Below, in pieces: positions 26,431 to 36,267 of a DNA stretch of 64,000 nucleotides; the first letter of the stretch is position 1, and each line of letters opens with the position of its first letter. A program made the translations under genes and the position numbers. Source of the DNA: DATAEG01 sp963703085. GTDB taxonomy: Bacteria > Actinomycetota > Actinomycetes > Mycobacteriales > Jatrophihabitantaceae. Where the stretch lies: contig OY969789.1 in the NCBI GenBank assembly GCA_963703085.1, positions 248,001 through 312,000 of the forward strand. Reading direction: 5' to 3'. Under the pieces are notes generated by a model. It made no database searches and had not been told where the DNA came from. It saw only the letters and a list, made by a program, of their open reading frames with translations.

Positions 26431-27807
26431 CTATTGTCCGCGCACCGGCAGGGCGGCGAGCACCCGGTCCGCGGCGAGCCGGGCGCTGGCGATGCAGGCC
26501 GGCACCCCGACCCCGTCATAGGCCGCGCCGCACACCGCGAGCCCCGGCACGTCAGCCACCGAGGCACGGATCCGCGCGACGCGTTCCACGTGGCCGGGCG
26601 TGTACTGCGGCAGCCCGCCACCCCATCGGGTGACGGCGGTGTCGATCGGCTCGGCGTCGATACCGAGCAGTGACAGCAGCTCGTGGCGGACCAGCCGGAC
26701 GAGCTCGGTGTCGTCGCGCTGCAGGACGGTCGGCTCCCCCGCGCGGCCCAGCGAGGCGCGCAGCAGAGTCAGGCCGGGCGGCGCGATCGGCCACTTCTGC
26801 GACGTGAACGTGGCGCCCTTGATGGCCCGGCGCTCGGTCGCCGGGACGAGGAACCCGCTGCCCGGGGGCAACGTCAGCTCGCGGAACGCCAGGCTGATCA
26901 CGGCCACGCTGGTGGAGCCGATGTCGCCCAATTCGCTCGACGCCAGCGGCGCGACCTCGCGCAGCAGTGGGCCGGCTTTGCCCGGCGGCGTGGCGATGAC
27001 CACCGCGTCCGCGTCGATCAGGATCGGCTCCGGCACCGGCCCGCAGACCAGGGCGAAACCGTCCGCGGTGCGGCGTAGTCCCCGCACGGCGGTGCGGGTG
27101 CGCGTTTGGAAGCCGGAGCCGGCCAGCGCGGCCGGAAGCTCGGCCAGTCCACCGGGGAAGGACATGAACACCGGTCCGGTGCGACCGGCGCCGGCCGCGG
27201 ACGCATCCCGGGCTGCGCGGACGAGCGAGCCGCCTTTGCCGAGTCGAGCGGCCAGCGCCGGGATTGCGGCACGGAGCGAGATCTGCCCTGCCGGAGCTGC
27301 GTAGACACCGCCCAGCAACGGATCGACCAGCCGGTCCAGCACCTCACGACCGAGTCGCTGCGTGACCAGTTCGCCGACGCCGACGTCCGCGCCGAGCGGT
27401 TCGTGCGCGGCGTCCGCCTCCGCAGCGGCGCGAGCCAGCACGTCGGCGCTGAGCACGCCGGACTCGGCCACCTTGGTCAAGTCGGCCGGGATGCCCATCA
27501 TCGTGCCGCTCGGCATCGGTCGCAGCCTGCCGTCCAGCCAGAGGCTCGAGGACGTGGTTGTCGCCGCATGCAGCCGGTCGCCCAGCCCCACCGCGCGGGC
27601 CAGCTCCAGCCCTTCCGGCCGGCGGGCCAACATCGCCTCCGCGCCCACGTCGACCGGCTGCCCGGCCAGCTCGGTGGCACGCAGCTTGCCGCCCAGCTGG
27701 TCGGTCTGCTCCAGCAGCAGGACAGACTCGGGGCCGAGCGCATCGGCCAGGAAGTACGCGGCGGACAACCCGGCGATGCCGCCGCCGACGACGACGACCC
27801 GGGTCAT
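26431..27807 (-). CDS. hemG: Coproporphyrinogen III oxidase / protoporphyrinogen oxidase (HemY-type)
   Basis: 458 residues. The FAD-binding dinucleotide motif VVVVGGGIAGLSAAYFLA is at the N-terminus, followed by the ELAGQPVDVGAEAMLARRPE region typical of the HemY/CgoX branch. The C-terminal VCGAAYDGVGVPACIASARLAAD is the conserved FAD-contact end. It oxidises coproporphyrinogen III (or protoporphyrinogen) with O2. The 5' end overlaps hemE by 4 bases (ATGA, 27804-27807) and hemQ follows at once, so the three are cotranscribed. Confidence 0.93.
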   Translation of the reverse strand: MTRVVVVGGGIAGLSAAYFLADALGPESVLLLEQTDQLGGKLRATELAGQPVDVGAEAMLARRPEGLELARAVGLGDRLHAATTTSSSLWLDGRLRPMPSGTMMGIPADLTKVAESGVLSADVLARAAAEADAAHEPLGADVGVGELVTQRLGREVLDRLVDPLLGGVYAAPAGQISLRAAIPALAARLGKGGSLVRAARDASAAGAGRTGPVFMSFPGGLAELPAALAGSGFQTRTRTAVRGLRRTADGFALVCGPVPEPILIDADAVVIATPPGKAGPLLREVAPLASSELGDIGSTSVAVISLAFRELTLPPGSGFLVPATERRAIKGATFTSQKWPIAPPGLTLLRASLGRAGEPTVLQRDDTELVRLVRHELLSLLGIDAEPIDTAVTRWGGGLPQYTPGHVERVARIRASVADVPGLAVCGAAYDGVGVPACIASARLAADRVLAALPVRGQ

Positions 27808-28847
27808 GCGTCCGGCAATGAGTGGACGAGTTCGACGATGCGGGTGAGCACGCCGGGGTCGGTGGTCGGCGGCACCCCGTGTCCGAGGTTGAAGATGTGG
27901 CCGTCTGCGGCCCGGCCCTCGTCGACGATCCGGCGCACCGCGCGCTCGATCACCGACCAGTCGGCACCGAGCAAGGCGGGATCCAGGTTGCCCTGAACCG
28001 CCGCGCCCGGGCCGATCCGGCGCGCAGCTTCGTCGAGCGGGATGCGCCAGTCCACCCCCACCACGTCCGCGCCGGCCTGTCGCATCAACGCCAGCAGCTC
28101 ACCGGCCCCGACCCCGAAGTGGATGACCGGCACCCCGGTTCCGGCGACGCCGGCCAGCGCAGCGGTGCTGTGCGGCAACACGAACTGCGCGTAGTCGGCT
28201 GCCGACAGGGCGCCGGCCCACGAGTCGAACAATTGGACGGCGGCCGCGCCGGCGTCCACCTGCACCCGCAGGAAGGCACCGGCGATCTGGGCCAGCCGTC
28301 CGAGCAGGTCGTGCCACAGCGCCGGATCCGAGTGCATCAACGCCTTCGTGCGGGCATAGTCGCGAGACGGGCCGCCCTCGATCAGGTAGCTGGCCAGGGT
28401 GAACGGCGCGCCGGCGAAGCCGATCAGCGGCACCCCGTCGAGCGCTCCGACGAGGTGGCGCACTGATTCGGCGATGTCCGGGACGTCCGACGGATCAAGG
28501 GGTCGCAGCGCTGCGACGTCCTGCGCGGTGCGGATCGGCGCGGCCAGCACTGGGCCGATGCCGGCTTTGATGTCCACAGCCACCCCGACCGCAGCCAGCG
28601 GCACCACGATGTCGGAGAAGAGGATCGCGGCGTCCACCCCGTGCCGGCGCACCGGTTGCAGGGTGATCTCGGTGACCAGTTCGGGGGTGCGGCACGCCTC
28701 CAGTATTCCCACCGTGCCGCGCACCTCGCGGTACTCCGGCAGCGACCGGCCGGCCTGCCGCATGAACCACACCGGCGGCCGGTCCCCCGGGATTCCCCGC
28801 GCGGCGCGCACCAGCAGTGAGGCCGCGCTGGTCATCTCCGTAGTCAT
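27804..28847 (-). CDS. hemE: Uroporphyrinogen decarboxylase HemE
   Basis: 347 residues from ATG 28847 (ATG 28856 is an alternative). The motifs PPVWFMRQAGRSLPEYREVR (substrate-binding Arg), DAAILFSDIVVPLAAVG (catalytic Asp), GFAGAPFTLASYLIEGG, and the C-terminal NLGHGVPPTTDP are all family signatures. It removes four acetate carboxyls of uroporphyrinogen III. First gene of the heme operon; the divergent zinc-ribbon gene starts 140 bases away. Confidence 0.95.
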   Translation of the reverse strand: MTTEMTSAASLLVRAARGIPGDRPPVWFMRQAGRSLPEYREVRGTVGILEACRTPELVTEITLQPVRRHGVDAAILFSDIVVPLAAVGVAVDIKAGIGPVLAAPIRTAQDVAALRPLDPSDVPDIAESVRHLVGALDGVPLIGFAGAPFTLASYLIEGGPSRDYARTKALMHSDPALWHDLLGRLAQIAGAFLRVQVDAGAAAVQLFDSWAGALSAADYAQFVLPHSTAALAGVAGTGVPVIHFGVGAGELLALMRQAGADVVGVDWRIPLDEAARRIGPGAAVQGNLDPALLGADWSVIERAVRRIVDEGRAADGHIFNLGHGVPPTTDPGVLTRIVELVHSLPDA

Positions 28848-28986
28848 TCTCGTCATCCTAGGGAGGACTCGTTTGGGCGCGCCTCCTGGAAACTGTCGGA
28901 GGGCTCTGCCACGGTGAACTCGACCAAGTAACCGGTACTGCCGACCACCTGACCGGCGATCGGCAGCCTCAGGATGGGGAGGGCTG

Positions 28987-29187
28987 ATGGACGCGGAATT
29001 CGCTCCCTGCCCCGATTGCGGGGTCGTGGTGATCGTCGAGGTTCCCCCGTGCGCGGAGCACGCTCCTGCCGACTGCCCCGACCGGGCCTGCACCCAGTGC
29101 GGTGCGGCGTTGGTCATCGATCCGTTCCCACTGATCACCGAGTTGACTCGCCGCCGGAGCCCCGCCGACGTGCCCTCGGCGGCCTGA
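28987..29187 (+). CDS. Small zinc-ribbon protein of unknown function
   Basis: 66 residues with two cysteine pairs, CPDCG and CTQCG, plus two further cysteines (CAEH and CPD), which suggests a zinc ribbon. ATG 28987 has GGGGAGGG upstream. It precedes a DUF3000 gene by 12 bases and is likely in the same operon. No further function can be proposed. Confidence 0.65.
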   Translation: MDAEFAPCPDCGVVVIVEVPPCAEHAPADCPDRACTQCGAALVIDPFPLITELTRRRSPADVPSAA

Positions 29188-29199
29188 GCCCGGAGCGTT

Positions 29200-29781
29200 G
29201 TGACGACCACACCCGACACTCGAGATCCCAGCGCCGACCCGGACACGTTCAGACGGGCCGTGGCGGCCCTGGAGAGCACCCAGGTGCGCAGCGAAGCCCT
29301 GGTCGAACCGATCCGACCACCGCAGAAGCTGGCCCCCTACAGCTACGCGTTGAGCATCGAAATCACGCCGCGCGGCGGTGACGAGCGCGACGGCGCAACC
29401 GGCCGGCTGGTGCTGCTGCACGACCCGGACGGCGCCGAGGCGTGGGACGGCGACCTGCGCCTGGTCGGCTACGCCGAGGCCGAGCTGAGCTCCGATATGG
29501 TCGGGGACCCGCTGCTGCCCCAGGTCGGCTGGAGCTGGCTGATCGACTCGCTGGCCGAGCGCGGCGCCGACTACACCGCAGCCGGCGGCACGGTCACCCA
29601 GACCACCTCAACCCGCTTCGGCGACGTGCACGGACCGGCAACCACCACGTCGCTGGAGCTGCGTGGGTCATGGACTGCGCTCGACGCCGATCTGACGCCA
29701 CACCTGCTTGCCTTCGTCGACCTGCTCAGCATGGCTGCCGGGTTGCCGCCCGAGGGCGTCACCATGCTTGAACGGCGCTGA
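29200..29781 (+). CDS. DUF3000 domain protein
   Basis: 193 residues. The DUF3000 signature runs from FRRAVAALESTQVRSE to PPQKLAPYSYALSIEI, then AEAWDGDLRLVGYAEAE and VGWSWLIDSLAERGADY. Function unknown; the family is actinobacterial and nearly always sits between hemE and ribonuclease D (Rv2680 in M. tuberculosis), as here. No export signal. Confidence 0.9.
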   Translation: MTTTPDTRDPSADPDTFRRAVAALESTQVRSEALVEPIRPPQKLAPYSYALSIEITPRGGDERDGATGRLVLLHDPDGAEAWDGDLRLVGYAEAELSSDMVGDPLLPQVGWSWLIDSLAERGADYTAAGGTVTQTTSTRFGDVHGPATTTSLELRGSWTALDADLTPHLLAFVDLLSMAAGLPPEGVTMLERR

Positions 29782-29830
29782 TCACGACCGCCGCCAGGGT
29801 TCCCCCAGGCCGATCACCTAAGGTCTTCTC

Positions 29831-31126
29831 GTGAGTCCTCTCGCCGTTCCCCCAGTGGACGGCGTTGACGACGGCGACGAGCCCGTCGCTGCGGAGGAGT
29901 CTGCGCAGCTGCCGCAGCCCGTCCTGATCAGCGCGCCGGCCGAACCGTTGGACCCGCCGGCGGTGACCCGCTCAGAGATCGACGCCGCGGTGGCCCGACT
30001 GGCGGCCGGAACCGGTCCGCTCGCCGTGGATGCCGAGCGAGCGTCGGGATACCGCTACAGCCAGCGCGCCTACCTCGTGCAGCTCTGGCGCGAAGGCGTG
30101 GGCACGGTGCTCATCGACCCGATCGAAGTGGCCGCGCTGCCGTCCCTGCAGAGTGCGCTGGGTGCCGAGGAATGGATCCTGCACGCGGCCAGCCAAGATC
30201 TACCGTGCCTGCGGGAACTGGGACTGCAGCCGCAACGGCTGTTCGACACCGAACTGGCCGGCCGGCTGCTCGGCATGGAGCGGGTCAGCCTGGTCAGCAT
30301 GCTCGTCCAGTTCTGCGGAATCACGCTGGAGAAGGGCCACTCGGCTGCCGACTGGAGCACCCGGCCGCTGCCCGAGGATTGGCTGGTCTACGCGGCCCTG
30401 GACGTCGAGTTCCTGCTCCCGCTGCGCGACGCCGTGGCAGCCGAACTGGACCGGCAAGGCAAGTCAGAATGGGCCCGGCAGGAGTTCGAGGCAGTCCTCG
30501 CCGCGGCCCCGCCGGCCGCGCGCGTCGATCCGTGGCGGCGCACCTCCGGCATCCACCAGGTCCGGTCCCGCCGGCAGCTGGCCTCTGTGCGGGCCCTGTG
30601 GCAGGCGCGCGACGAGCTGGCCGCCAGCCGGGATACCGCCCCGGGTCGTGTCCTGCCCGACTCCGCGATCGTCGCCGCGGTGCGGGCTAACCCGGCCACC
30701 GCCGCAGACCTGCTTCGGCTGCCGACGTTCAAAGGGCCCCGCCAACGCAAGCACGCGACGCGCTGGTTCGCGGCGCTCGCCGCCGCCCGGGCCCTGCCGG
30801 AGTCGGAGCTGCCGCTGTCGGCCGGACCGTCCGACGGCGATGGAGTACCTCCGGCGGCGCGCTGGCGCGAACGCGACCCGGCGGCGGCAGAACGGCTCGT
30901 GCACGTCCGCTCGGTGGTTGCAGAGCTGGCCGAGAAGCACGTCGTACAGGCGCAGAACCTGCTCGCCGGCGACGTCATCCGGCGGTTGTGCTGGACGCCT
31001 CCCGAGCTGACCGTCGACGCGGTTGCCGAAGCCCTTGCCGGGCTCGGCGCGCGATCCTGGCAGATCGCGCTGACCGCGGCCGAGCTCACCGGCGCGCTGC
31101 AGGCTGCCGCTGCCCCGGGTAGCTGA
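29831..31126 (+). CDS. rnd: Ribonuclease D-like 3'-5' exonuclease with HRDC domain
   Basis: 431 residues. The DEDDy nuclease core is present: LAVDAERASGYRYSQRAYLVQ (Asp-x-Glu), ILHAASQDLPCLRELG (Asp) and VYAALDVEFLLPL (Tyr-xxx-Asp). An HRDC-type region follows from about residue 230 (LASVRALWQARDELAASRD, then ATAADLLRLPTFK). It would trim tRNA and other RNA 3' ends. GTG start at 29831. Same place as Rv2681 in M. tuberculosis. Confidence 0.92.
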   Translation: MSPLAVPPVDGVDDGDEPVAAEESAQLPQPVLISAPAEPLDPPAVTRSEIDAAVARLAAGTGPLAVDAERASGYRYSQRAYLVQLWREGVGTVLIDPIEVAALPSLQSALGAEEWILHAASQDLPCLRELGLQPQRLFDTELAGRLLGMERVSLVSMLVQFCGITLEKGHSAADWSTRPLPEDWLVYAALDVEFLLPLRDAVAAELDRQGKSEWARQEFEAVLAAAPPAARVDPWRRTSGIHQVRSRRQLASVRALWQARDELAASRDTAPGRVLPDSAIVAAVRANPATAADLLRLPTFKGPRQRKHATRWFAALAAARALPESELPLSAGPSDGDGVPPAARWRERDPAAAERLVHVRSVVAELAEKHVVQAQNLLAGDVIRRLCWTPPELTVDAVAEALAGLGARSWQIALTAAELTGALQAAAAPGS

Positions 31127-31159
31127 GCCGGCTGTCGCAGCGCCTGGCAAGCTGACGGC

Positions 31160-31492
31160 ATGAGCACTCCGGACCTGCCCGCCCATGCCCTGCGCGACCC
31201 GCGGCAGAAGGTCGCCGCGCACCTGCGCGAGCTCGCCTATGAGGCCCTCGACAACACCGACGTCGACCTCGGTCTGGCTGCGCGGATCGCCGATGCGCTG
31301 CTGTCCCTGATCGACGTGGCTGCCGAACGCGACGCTGCCGCGCAGGCCACGGTGCGCGGAGCCGTCGACTACTTCGTACTGAACCGCGACGAGACCTCCG
31401 ACCTGGACAAGTACGGCCTGCGCGACGACGCGGAGGTTGTGAACAAGGTCTGCGACGAGTTCCAGTTGCCGTCCTTCCGCGTCCGCTACTGA
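31160..31492 (+). CDS. Conserved hypothetical protein, 110 residues
   Basis: A short cytosolic helical protein: KVAAHLRELAYEALDNTDVD and then AVDYFVLNRDETSDLDKYGL, DDAEVVNKVCDEF. The last part weakly resembles the end of YkvA/DUF1232 proteins but lacks their PDxxP core. I do not recognise the family. ATG at 31160; the next gene starts 9 bases after the stop, so they may be coexpressed. Confidence 0.65.
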   Translation: MSTPDLPAHALRDPRQKVAAHLRELAYEALDNTDVDLGLAARIADALLSLIDVAAERDAAAQATVRGAVDYFVLNRDETSDLDKYGLRDDAEVVNKVCDEFQLPSFRVRY

Positions 31493-31501
31493 CCTGATGA
31501 C

Positions 31502-32032
31502 GTGGCCTCGGGACTGATCCTGGTCAACGGGCTGCCCGGCTCGGGCAAGACCACGCTGGCGGACTCGCTCGCGGCTGCGACAGGCCTGCCATTGCTCGTC
31601 AAGGACCGGGTCAAAGAGGCGCTAGCCGGCGCACTCGGCGATCTGCAGGTCAACCTCGGCGCCTTGGCGATGGAGATCGTGTGGTCGGCTGCAGCAGAGC
31701 TGGACGGCACCGTCATCGTCGATTCTTGGTGGTGGCGGCCCCGCGATCTCGGCCACGCCGGAACCGGTGTGGCACGCAGCGGCGCGTCCCGGGTCGACGA
31801 GATCTGGTGCGTCACGGGCGTCGAGCTGGCCCGGTCGCGCTATCGGACCCGACAGCGCGACCCGGTCCACCGCGATGCGGACCGGTTCAGCGACTGGGAG
31901 CTGTGGGCGGCAAGTGCGGCGCCGCTCGCCCTCGGCGCGGTCATCGAGGTCGATACGTCGGCGACGGTGGACATCGCCGCGCTGCGGGATCGGCTCGCCT
32001 TGGCTGGCGAGACGCGGCCGGGTGAGGGCTAG
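31502..32032 (+). CDS. P-loop kinase-like ATPase
   Basis: 176 residues from GTG 31502. Walker A is ILVNGLPGSGKTTLADSLA at residues 6-24, then VKDRVKEALAG and a VDSWWWRPRDL segment in the position of the substrate or lid region. It belongs to the AAA_33/zeta-toxin-like nucleotide or small-molecule kinase group. The substrate is unknown. It overlaps the convergent alpha-galactosidase end by 4 bases. Confidence 0.75.
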   Translation: MASGLILVNGLPGSGKTTLADSLAAATGLPLLVKDRVKEALAGALGDLQVNLGALAMEIVWSAAAELDGTVIVDSWWWRPRDLGHAGTGVARSGASRVDEIWCVTGVELARSRYRTRQRDPVHRDADRFSDWELWAASAAPLALGAVIEVDTSATVDIAALRDRLALAGETRPGEG

Positions 32033-34169
32033 ACAGCCGTGAGGTGCGCGATGGTGACGGTCTGCGGCGACCGAGCCGGAGCGGGCAGGCCGACCTGGCT
32101 CAGCGCGGCGCCGGACAGCTCCATCCCCTCGCCGCGCCAGCTCGTCGACGAGTCCGGCGTCACCAGCGACACCCGGTAACGAGTGTCGACGTCCAGGCCG
32201 GGCACACGCCACGGCGGCGGATCGGCTGCGGCGAAGTCGAGTTGGACGTACCCGGCGACCGCCGCGCGGCGATCGAGTGCGACCACGGCGTGCTGCCACA
32301 CCGCTGTCGCCGGCGAGTCCACCCGGACGAGGCGACCGCTGTGCAGCAGTGCGCGGTGCTCCTTGTACAGCCGCACCCACTCGGCGAGTCGGGCCAGTTC
32401 GTCCGCGCCGGCGTCGGTGAGATCCCACTCGAAGCCGAAATCGCCGAAGAAGGCGGTGCCCACCCGGAAGTCGAGCGGCAACGTCCGCCCGGTCTGGTGA
32501 TTGACCGGCGCGGAAACATGCGCGCCTAGATACTCCGGTGGCACGAGCTGGGCGGTCCAGCGCTGGATGGACTGGCGGCTCAGCGCGTCGGTCATGTCCG
32601 AGGTCCACACCCGCTGCACCCGACCGAGCACGCCGAGGTCGATCCGGCCGCCACCGGCGGCACAGCTCTCCCACTCGACGGCCGGATGCCGACGGCGCAG
32701 CTCGTCGAGTACTGCGTAGAAGGCCAGCGTGGCGTCGTGCACGCCAGGAGCACCGGCCCGCGATGCCGAACCGGCGTCCACGAGATCCCGGTTGTGGTCC
32801 CACTTCACGTAGTCGATCGGGTACTCGGTGAGGATCCGATCCACCTGGCCCAGCAGCTGGGCGCGGACCTCCTCCCGGCCGAAGTCGAGCACCTGTTGAT
32901 TGCGCCACGCAGCGGGTACCCGGCTGCCGGTGGCCAGGATCCACTCGGGATGCGCGCGGTAGAGCTCGGAGTCGGGATTGACCATCTCCGGCTCGAACCA
33001 CAACCCGAACTGCATTCCGGCGTCGTGCACATGATCGATCAAAGGCGTCAACCCGGTGGGCCAGGCCTGCGCCGACACCGTCCAATCACCGAGCCCGGCC
33101 TGGTCGTCCCGGCGGGCGCCGAACCACCCGTCGTCCAGCACGAACCGCTCGACGCCGACCGCCGCGGCGCGATCGGCAACCGCCTTCAGCCGGGGCAGGT
33201 CGTGGTCGAAGTACACGGCCTCCCAGACATTGAGGTTGACCGGACGCGGCAGCCGCGGATGGGCCGGCTCGGCGCGCAGGTACCCGTGCACCTGGGCGGC
33301 CAGCGAGTCCAGTCCGTCGACCGACGCGCCGAGGTGCACCCACGGCGTCGCGTACGACTCCCCCGCGGCCAGGACGACCTCCCCGGGCAGCAGACCTTCA
33401 CCACCACCCAGAACGGTCACTCCGGATGGCTGCCGCTCGAGGTAGTAGCGCGAGTTGCCGCTCCACGCCACGTGCATGGCCCACACCTCGCCGTGCCCGA
33501 ACCCGAACGCCTGTGTGCCGGCGACGAGCATCGTCGGCGAGTCGGGGCCGGGCTTGCCGCTCTGCCCGGTGCGCAGCCACGTGCCGTCGCCGATCCGGTG
33601 CCGCTGCGGCACCCGCTCGAGACAGTGCCGGCCGGTGAAATCCAGCGCCTCGGTGACGTGCTCGGGCACCGGTACGACCACGTCCAGCGCATCAATCACG
33701 TACCGGGTCGCACCGGTGTTGGTCACGGTGTGCCGCAAGCGCAGGCCACCGCCGGCCAGCACCTGCAGCTCGGTGCGCAGGCTCAGCTGCGCCACCTCGT
33801 CGAGCGCATCGATCGTCACCGCCGCATCAGCCACGCTGATCGCGGTGGCGCGGAACGCAGTGGACCAATCGGTACCGGGCGCGTCGTCAGCGAGGCGGAA
33901 CCCGGCCAGCCCGGGCGTGCCGCGCCATGCCTGCGACGGCTCCGGCAGGACCGCCACCGATCGGCCGGTGACGTGCTGGCTGCCCAGCGCCGCTCCAGCG
34001 ACTCCTACTGTGGCGGCGACATCTGCGCCGCGGTCAGCCCCTGGGCGGCCACCCCGAACCAGGCGATGCGCGGCAGCGACCCGTCCACCGGAACGACGAC
34101 CAACCCGGTCGCCGCGGCACCCTCCGCGCCTCGCGCCGCGAGCAGGACAGGATCAGTTGAGTGAGCCAC
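32029..34169 (-). CDS. GH36 alpha-galactosidase with an apparent single frameshift near 34030
   Basis: The main frame (32029-33957) shows the GH36 N-terminal beta-sandwich, RFVLDDGWFGARRDD, YVKWDHNRDLVDAG (nucleophile Asp), WESCAAGGGRIDLG and WTSDMTDALSRQ (acid/base Asp). The first about 45 residues lie in another frame beginning at GTG 34169 (VAHSTDPVLLAARG, then RIAWFGVAAQGLTAA) that joins near 34030 with one base missing: 2,141 bases is one short of 714 codons. Hydrolyses terminal alpha-galactosides; cytoplasmic, no signal peptide. The frameshift may be a sequence error or a real lesion that removes the normal start. Confidence 0.85.
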
Positions 34170-34203
34170 GGGAACCCTTCGGCCTCGAGCGGTGGGCGGC
34201 GGC

Positions 34204-36150
34204 TCAGTCGCTGCGATCGGCGGAGAACGAACCGGTGTCGTGGGACTGCTCTTTCTCCGGGACATCCGCCGGCGCGAGGTCGGCGGTCCACTCCACGATG
34301 CGCCTGCTGATCGCCTGCACCGTCAGCCCGGCGGCGTTGCGAACATCCGGCACCTTGCCGTGCTCCAGGAACCGGGTGGGCACGCCGATGGTCCTGGTCG
34401 GCACGGTGTTGCCGGCGGCCTGCAGGGCCTGAGCCAGCCGGGAGCCGACCCCGCCCACTTCCAGACCGTCCTCGACGGTGACGACCAGTGACGCGCGGTT
34501 GCCGAGCACCAGCAACTCCGGGTCGATCGGGGTTACCCAGCGCGGATCGACGACCCGGACGGTGAACCCTTCGCCGGTCACCCGCTCGGTAGCCGCCAGC
34601 ACCTCCGCGGCCATCGAGCCGACGGAGACGACGAGGACATCCACCCGGGCGTCCGCGGCCGGCTCGCTCAGCACGTCGACGCCGCCCTGGCGACGCAGCG
34701 CCGGCAAGTCGTCGGTGAGCGGCGTCTTGGGGTAGCGCAGCACCGTCGGCCCATCGCTGCACTCGACAGCTTCGCGCAGTTCCGCGCGCAGGGTCGGTTC
34801 GTCGCGCGGCGCAGCGATCCGCAGCCCGGGCACCATGCCGAGCATCGCCAGATCCCAGATGCCGTTGTGGCTCGGGCCGTCTTGACCGGTGATGCCAGCC
34901 CGGTCGAGCACCACGGTCACCGGCAACTTGTGCAGAGCCACGTCCAGCAACAACTGGTCGAACGCCCGGTTGAGGAAGGTGGCGTACAGCGCGACCACCG
35001 GATGCATGCCGCCGGTCGCCAGGCCGGCGGCCGAAGTCATCGCGTGCTGTTCGGCGATGCCCACGTCGTAGAACCTGGTCGGGAACCGCTTGGCGAAAGC
35101 ACCGAGTCCGGTCGGATCGCACATCGCGGCGGTCACCGCCACGACGTCGTCGCGCTGCTCGCCCAACCGCAGCATCTCCGCGGAGAAGACACCGGTCCAG
35201 CTCCGTCCCGGCGATGCAGTGGGACGGCCGGTGGCGGGATCGAAGCCGCCGGTCTGGTGCATCTGGTCGGCCTCGTCGTTCTCGGCCGGCGCGTAGCCAT
35301 AGCCCTTGCGGGTGACGACGTGCACGATGACCGGCGCGCCGAAGTTCTTGGCCAACCGCAGCGCGGTCTCCACCGTCTCGATGTCGTGGCCGTCAACAGG
35401 GCCGAGGTACTTGAGGCCGAGGTCCTCGAACATGCCTTGCGGCGACACCAAGTCCTTCACGCCGCGCTTCATCCCGTGCAGCGCGTCGTAGATCGGCGGG
35501 CCGACCACCGGGGTACGTCCCAGCGTCTCCTTCACCGTGCGCAGCATGCGTTCGTATCCGGGCTTGAGCCGCAACCCGGCCAGGTGGTTGGCCAGCCCAC
35601 CGATGGTCGGCGAGTACGAGCGGCCGTTGTCGTTGACGACGATGACCACCGGCCGGTCCGAGGCAGCGATGTTGTTCAACGCCTCCCAGCACATCCCACC
35701 GGTCAGCGCGCCGTCGCCGACGACGGCGACCACCGGGCGACGCTCACCGCGCACGTCATACGACTTCGCCAGCCCGTCGGCATAGGACAGCGCCGTGGAC
35801 GCGTGCGAGTTCTCGATCCAGTCATGCCCGCTCTCGGTGCGGCTGGGATAACCGGACAGGCCGCCGGTCTGGCGCAGGGTGGGCATCCGGTCCGCCCGGC
35901 CGGTCAGGATCTTGTGCACATAGGCCTGGTGGCCGACGTCGAACAGGATCGGCTCGCTCGGCGAGTCGAACACCAGGTGCAATGCCAGCGTCAACTCCAC
36001 GACGCCCAGGTTCGGACCCAGATGGCCGCTCGTGCGAGACACCTGGATGACCAGCAGGTCGCGGATCTCGGCGCACAGCACCACCCGCTCCTCGTGGGTC
36101 AACGCGCGCAGATCGTCAGGGCCGGATATTCGGCTCAGCACGGACGTCAT
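34204..36150 (-). CDS. dxs: 1-deoxy-D-xylulose-5-phosphate synthase
   Basis: 648 residues from ATG 36150, which matches the usual family N-terminus (LSRISGPDDLRAL). Thiamine diphosphate motif GDGALTGGMCWEALNNIAAS and the catalytic HLGPNLGVVELTLALH are present, as are the transketolase Pyr domain DVGIAEQHAMTSAAGLA and DRAGITGQDGPSHNG. It condenses pyruvate and glyceraldehyde 3-phosphate in the first step of the MEP isoprenoid pathway. Rv2682c equivalent. Confidence 0.96.
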   Translation of the reverse strand: MTSVLSRISGPDDLRALTHEERVVLCAEIRDLLVIQVSRTSGHLGPNLGVVELTLALHLVFDSPSEPILFDVGHQAYVHKILTGRADRMPTLRQTGGLSGYPSRTESGHDWIENSHASTALSYADGLAKSYDVRGERRPVVAVVGDGALTGGMCWEALNNIAASDRPVVIVVNDNGRSYSPTIGGLANHLAGLRLKPGYERMLRTVKETLGRTPVVGPPIYDALHGMKRGVKDLVSPQGMFEDLGLKYLGPVDGHDIETVETALRLAKNFGAPVIVHVVTRKGYGYAPAENDEADQMHQTGGFDPATGRPTASPGRSWTGVFSAEMLRLGEQRDDVVAVTAAMCDPTGLGAFAKRFPTRFYDVGIAEQHAMTSAAGLATGGMHPVVALYATFLNRAFDQLLLDVALHKLPVTVVLDRAGITGQDGPSHNGIWDLAMLGMVPGLRIAAPRDEPTLRAELREAVECSDGPTVLRYPKTPLTDDLPALRRQGGVDVLSEPAADARVDVLVVSVGSMAAEVLAATERVTGEGFTVRVVDPRWVTPIDPELLVLGNRASLVVTVEDGLEVGGVGSRLAQALQAAGNTVPTRTIGVPTRFLEHGKVPDVRNAAGLTVQAISRRIVEWTADLAPADVPEKEQSHDTGSFSADRSD

Positions 36151-36267
36151 GGTTGGCAGCCTACGACTCACTCCCGGCCGCAGTCCGGCGGCGTGCCGAA
36201 TCCGCGGTCGGCGCCGGTGGCTTCGGGACGCACCTCGAGCAGACGCGAGCGCGGGGTCACCGCAGCG

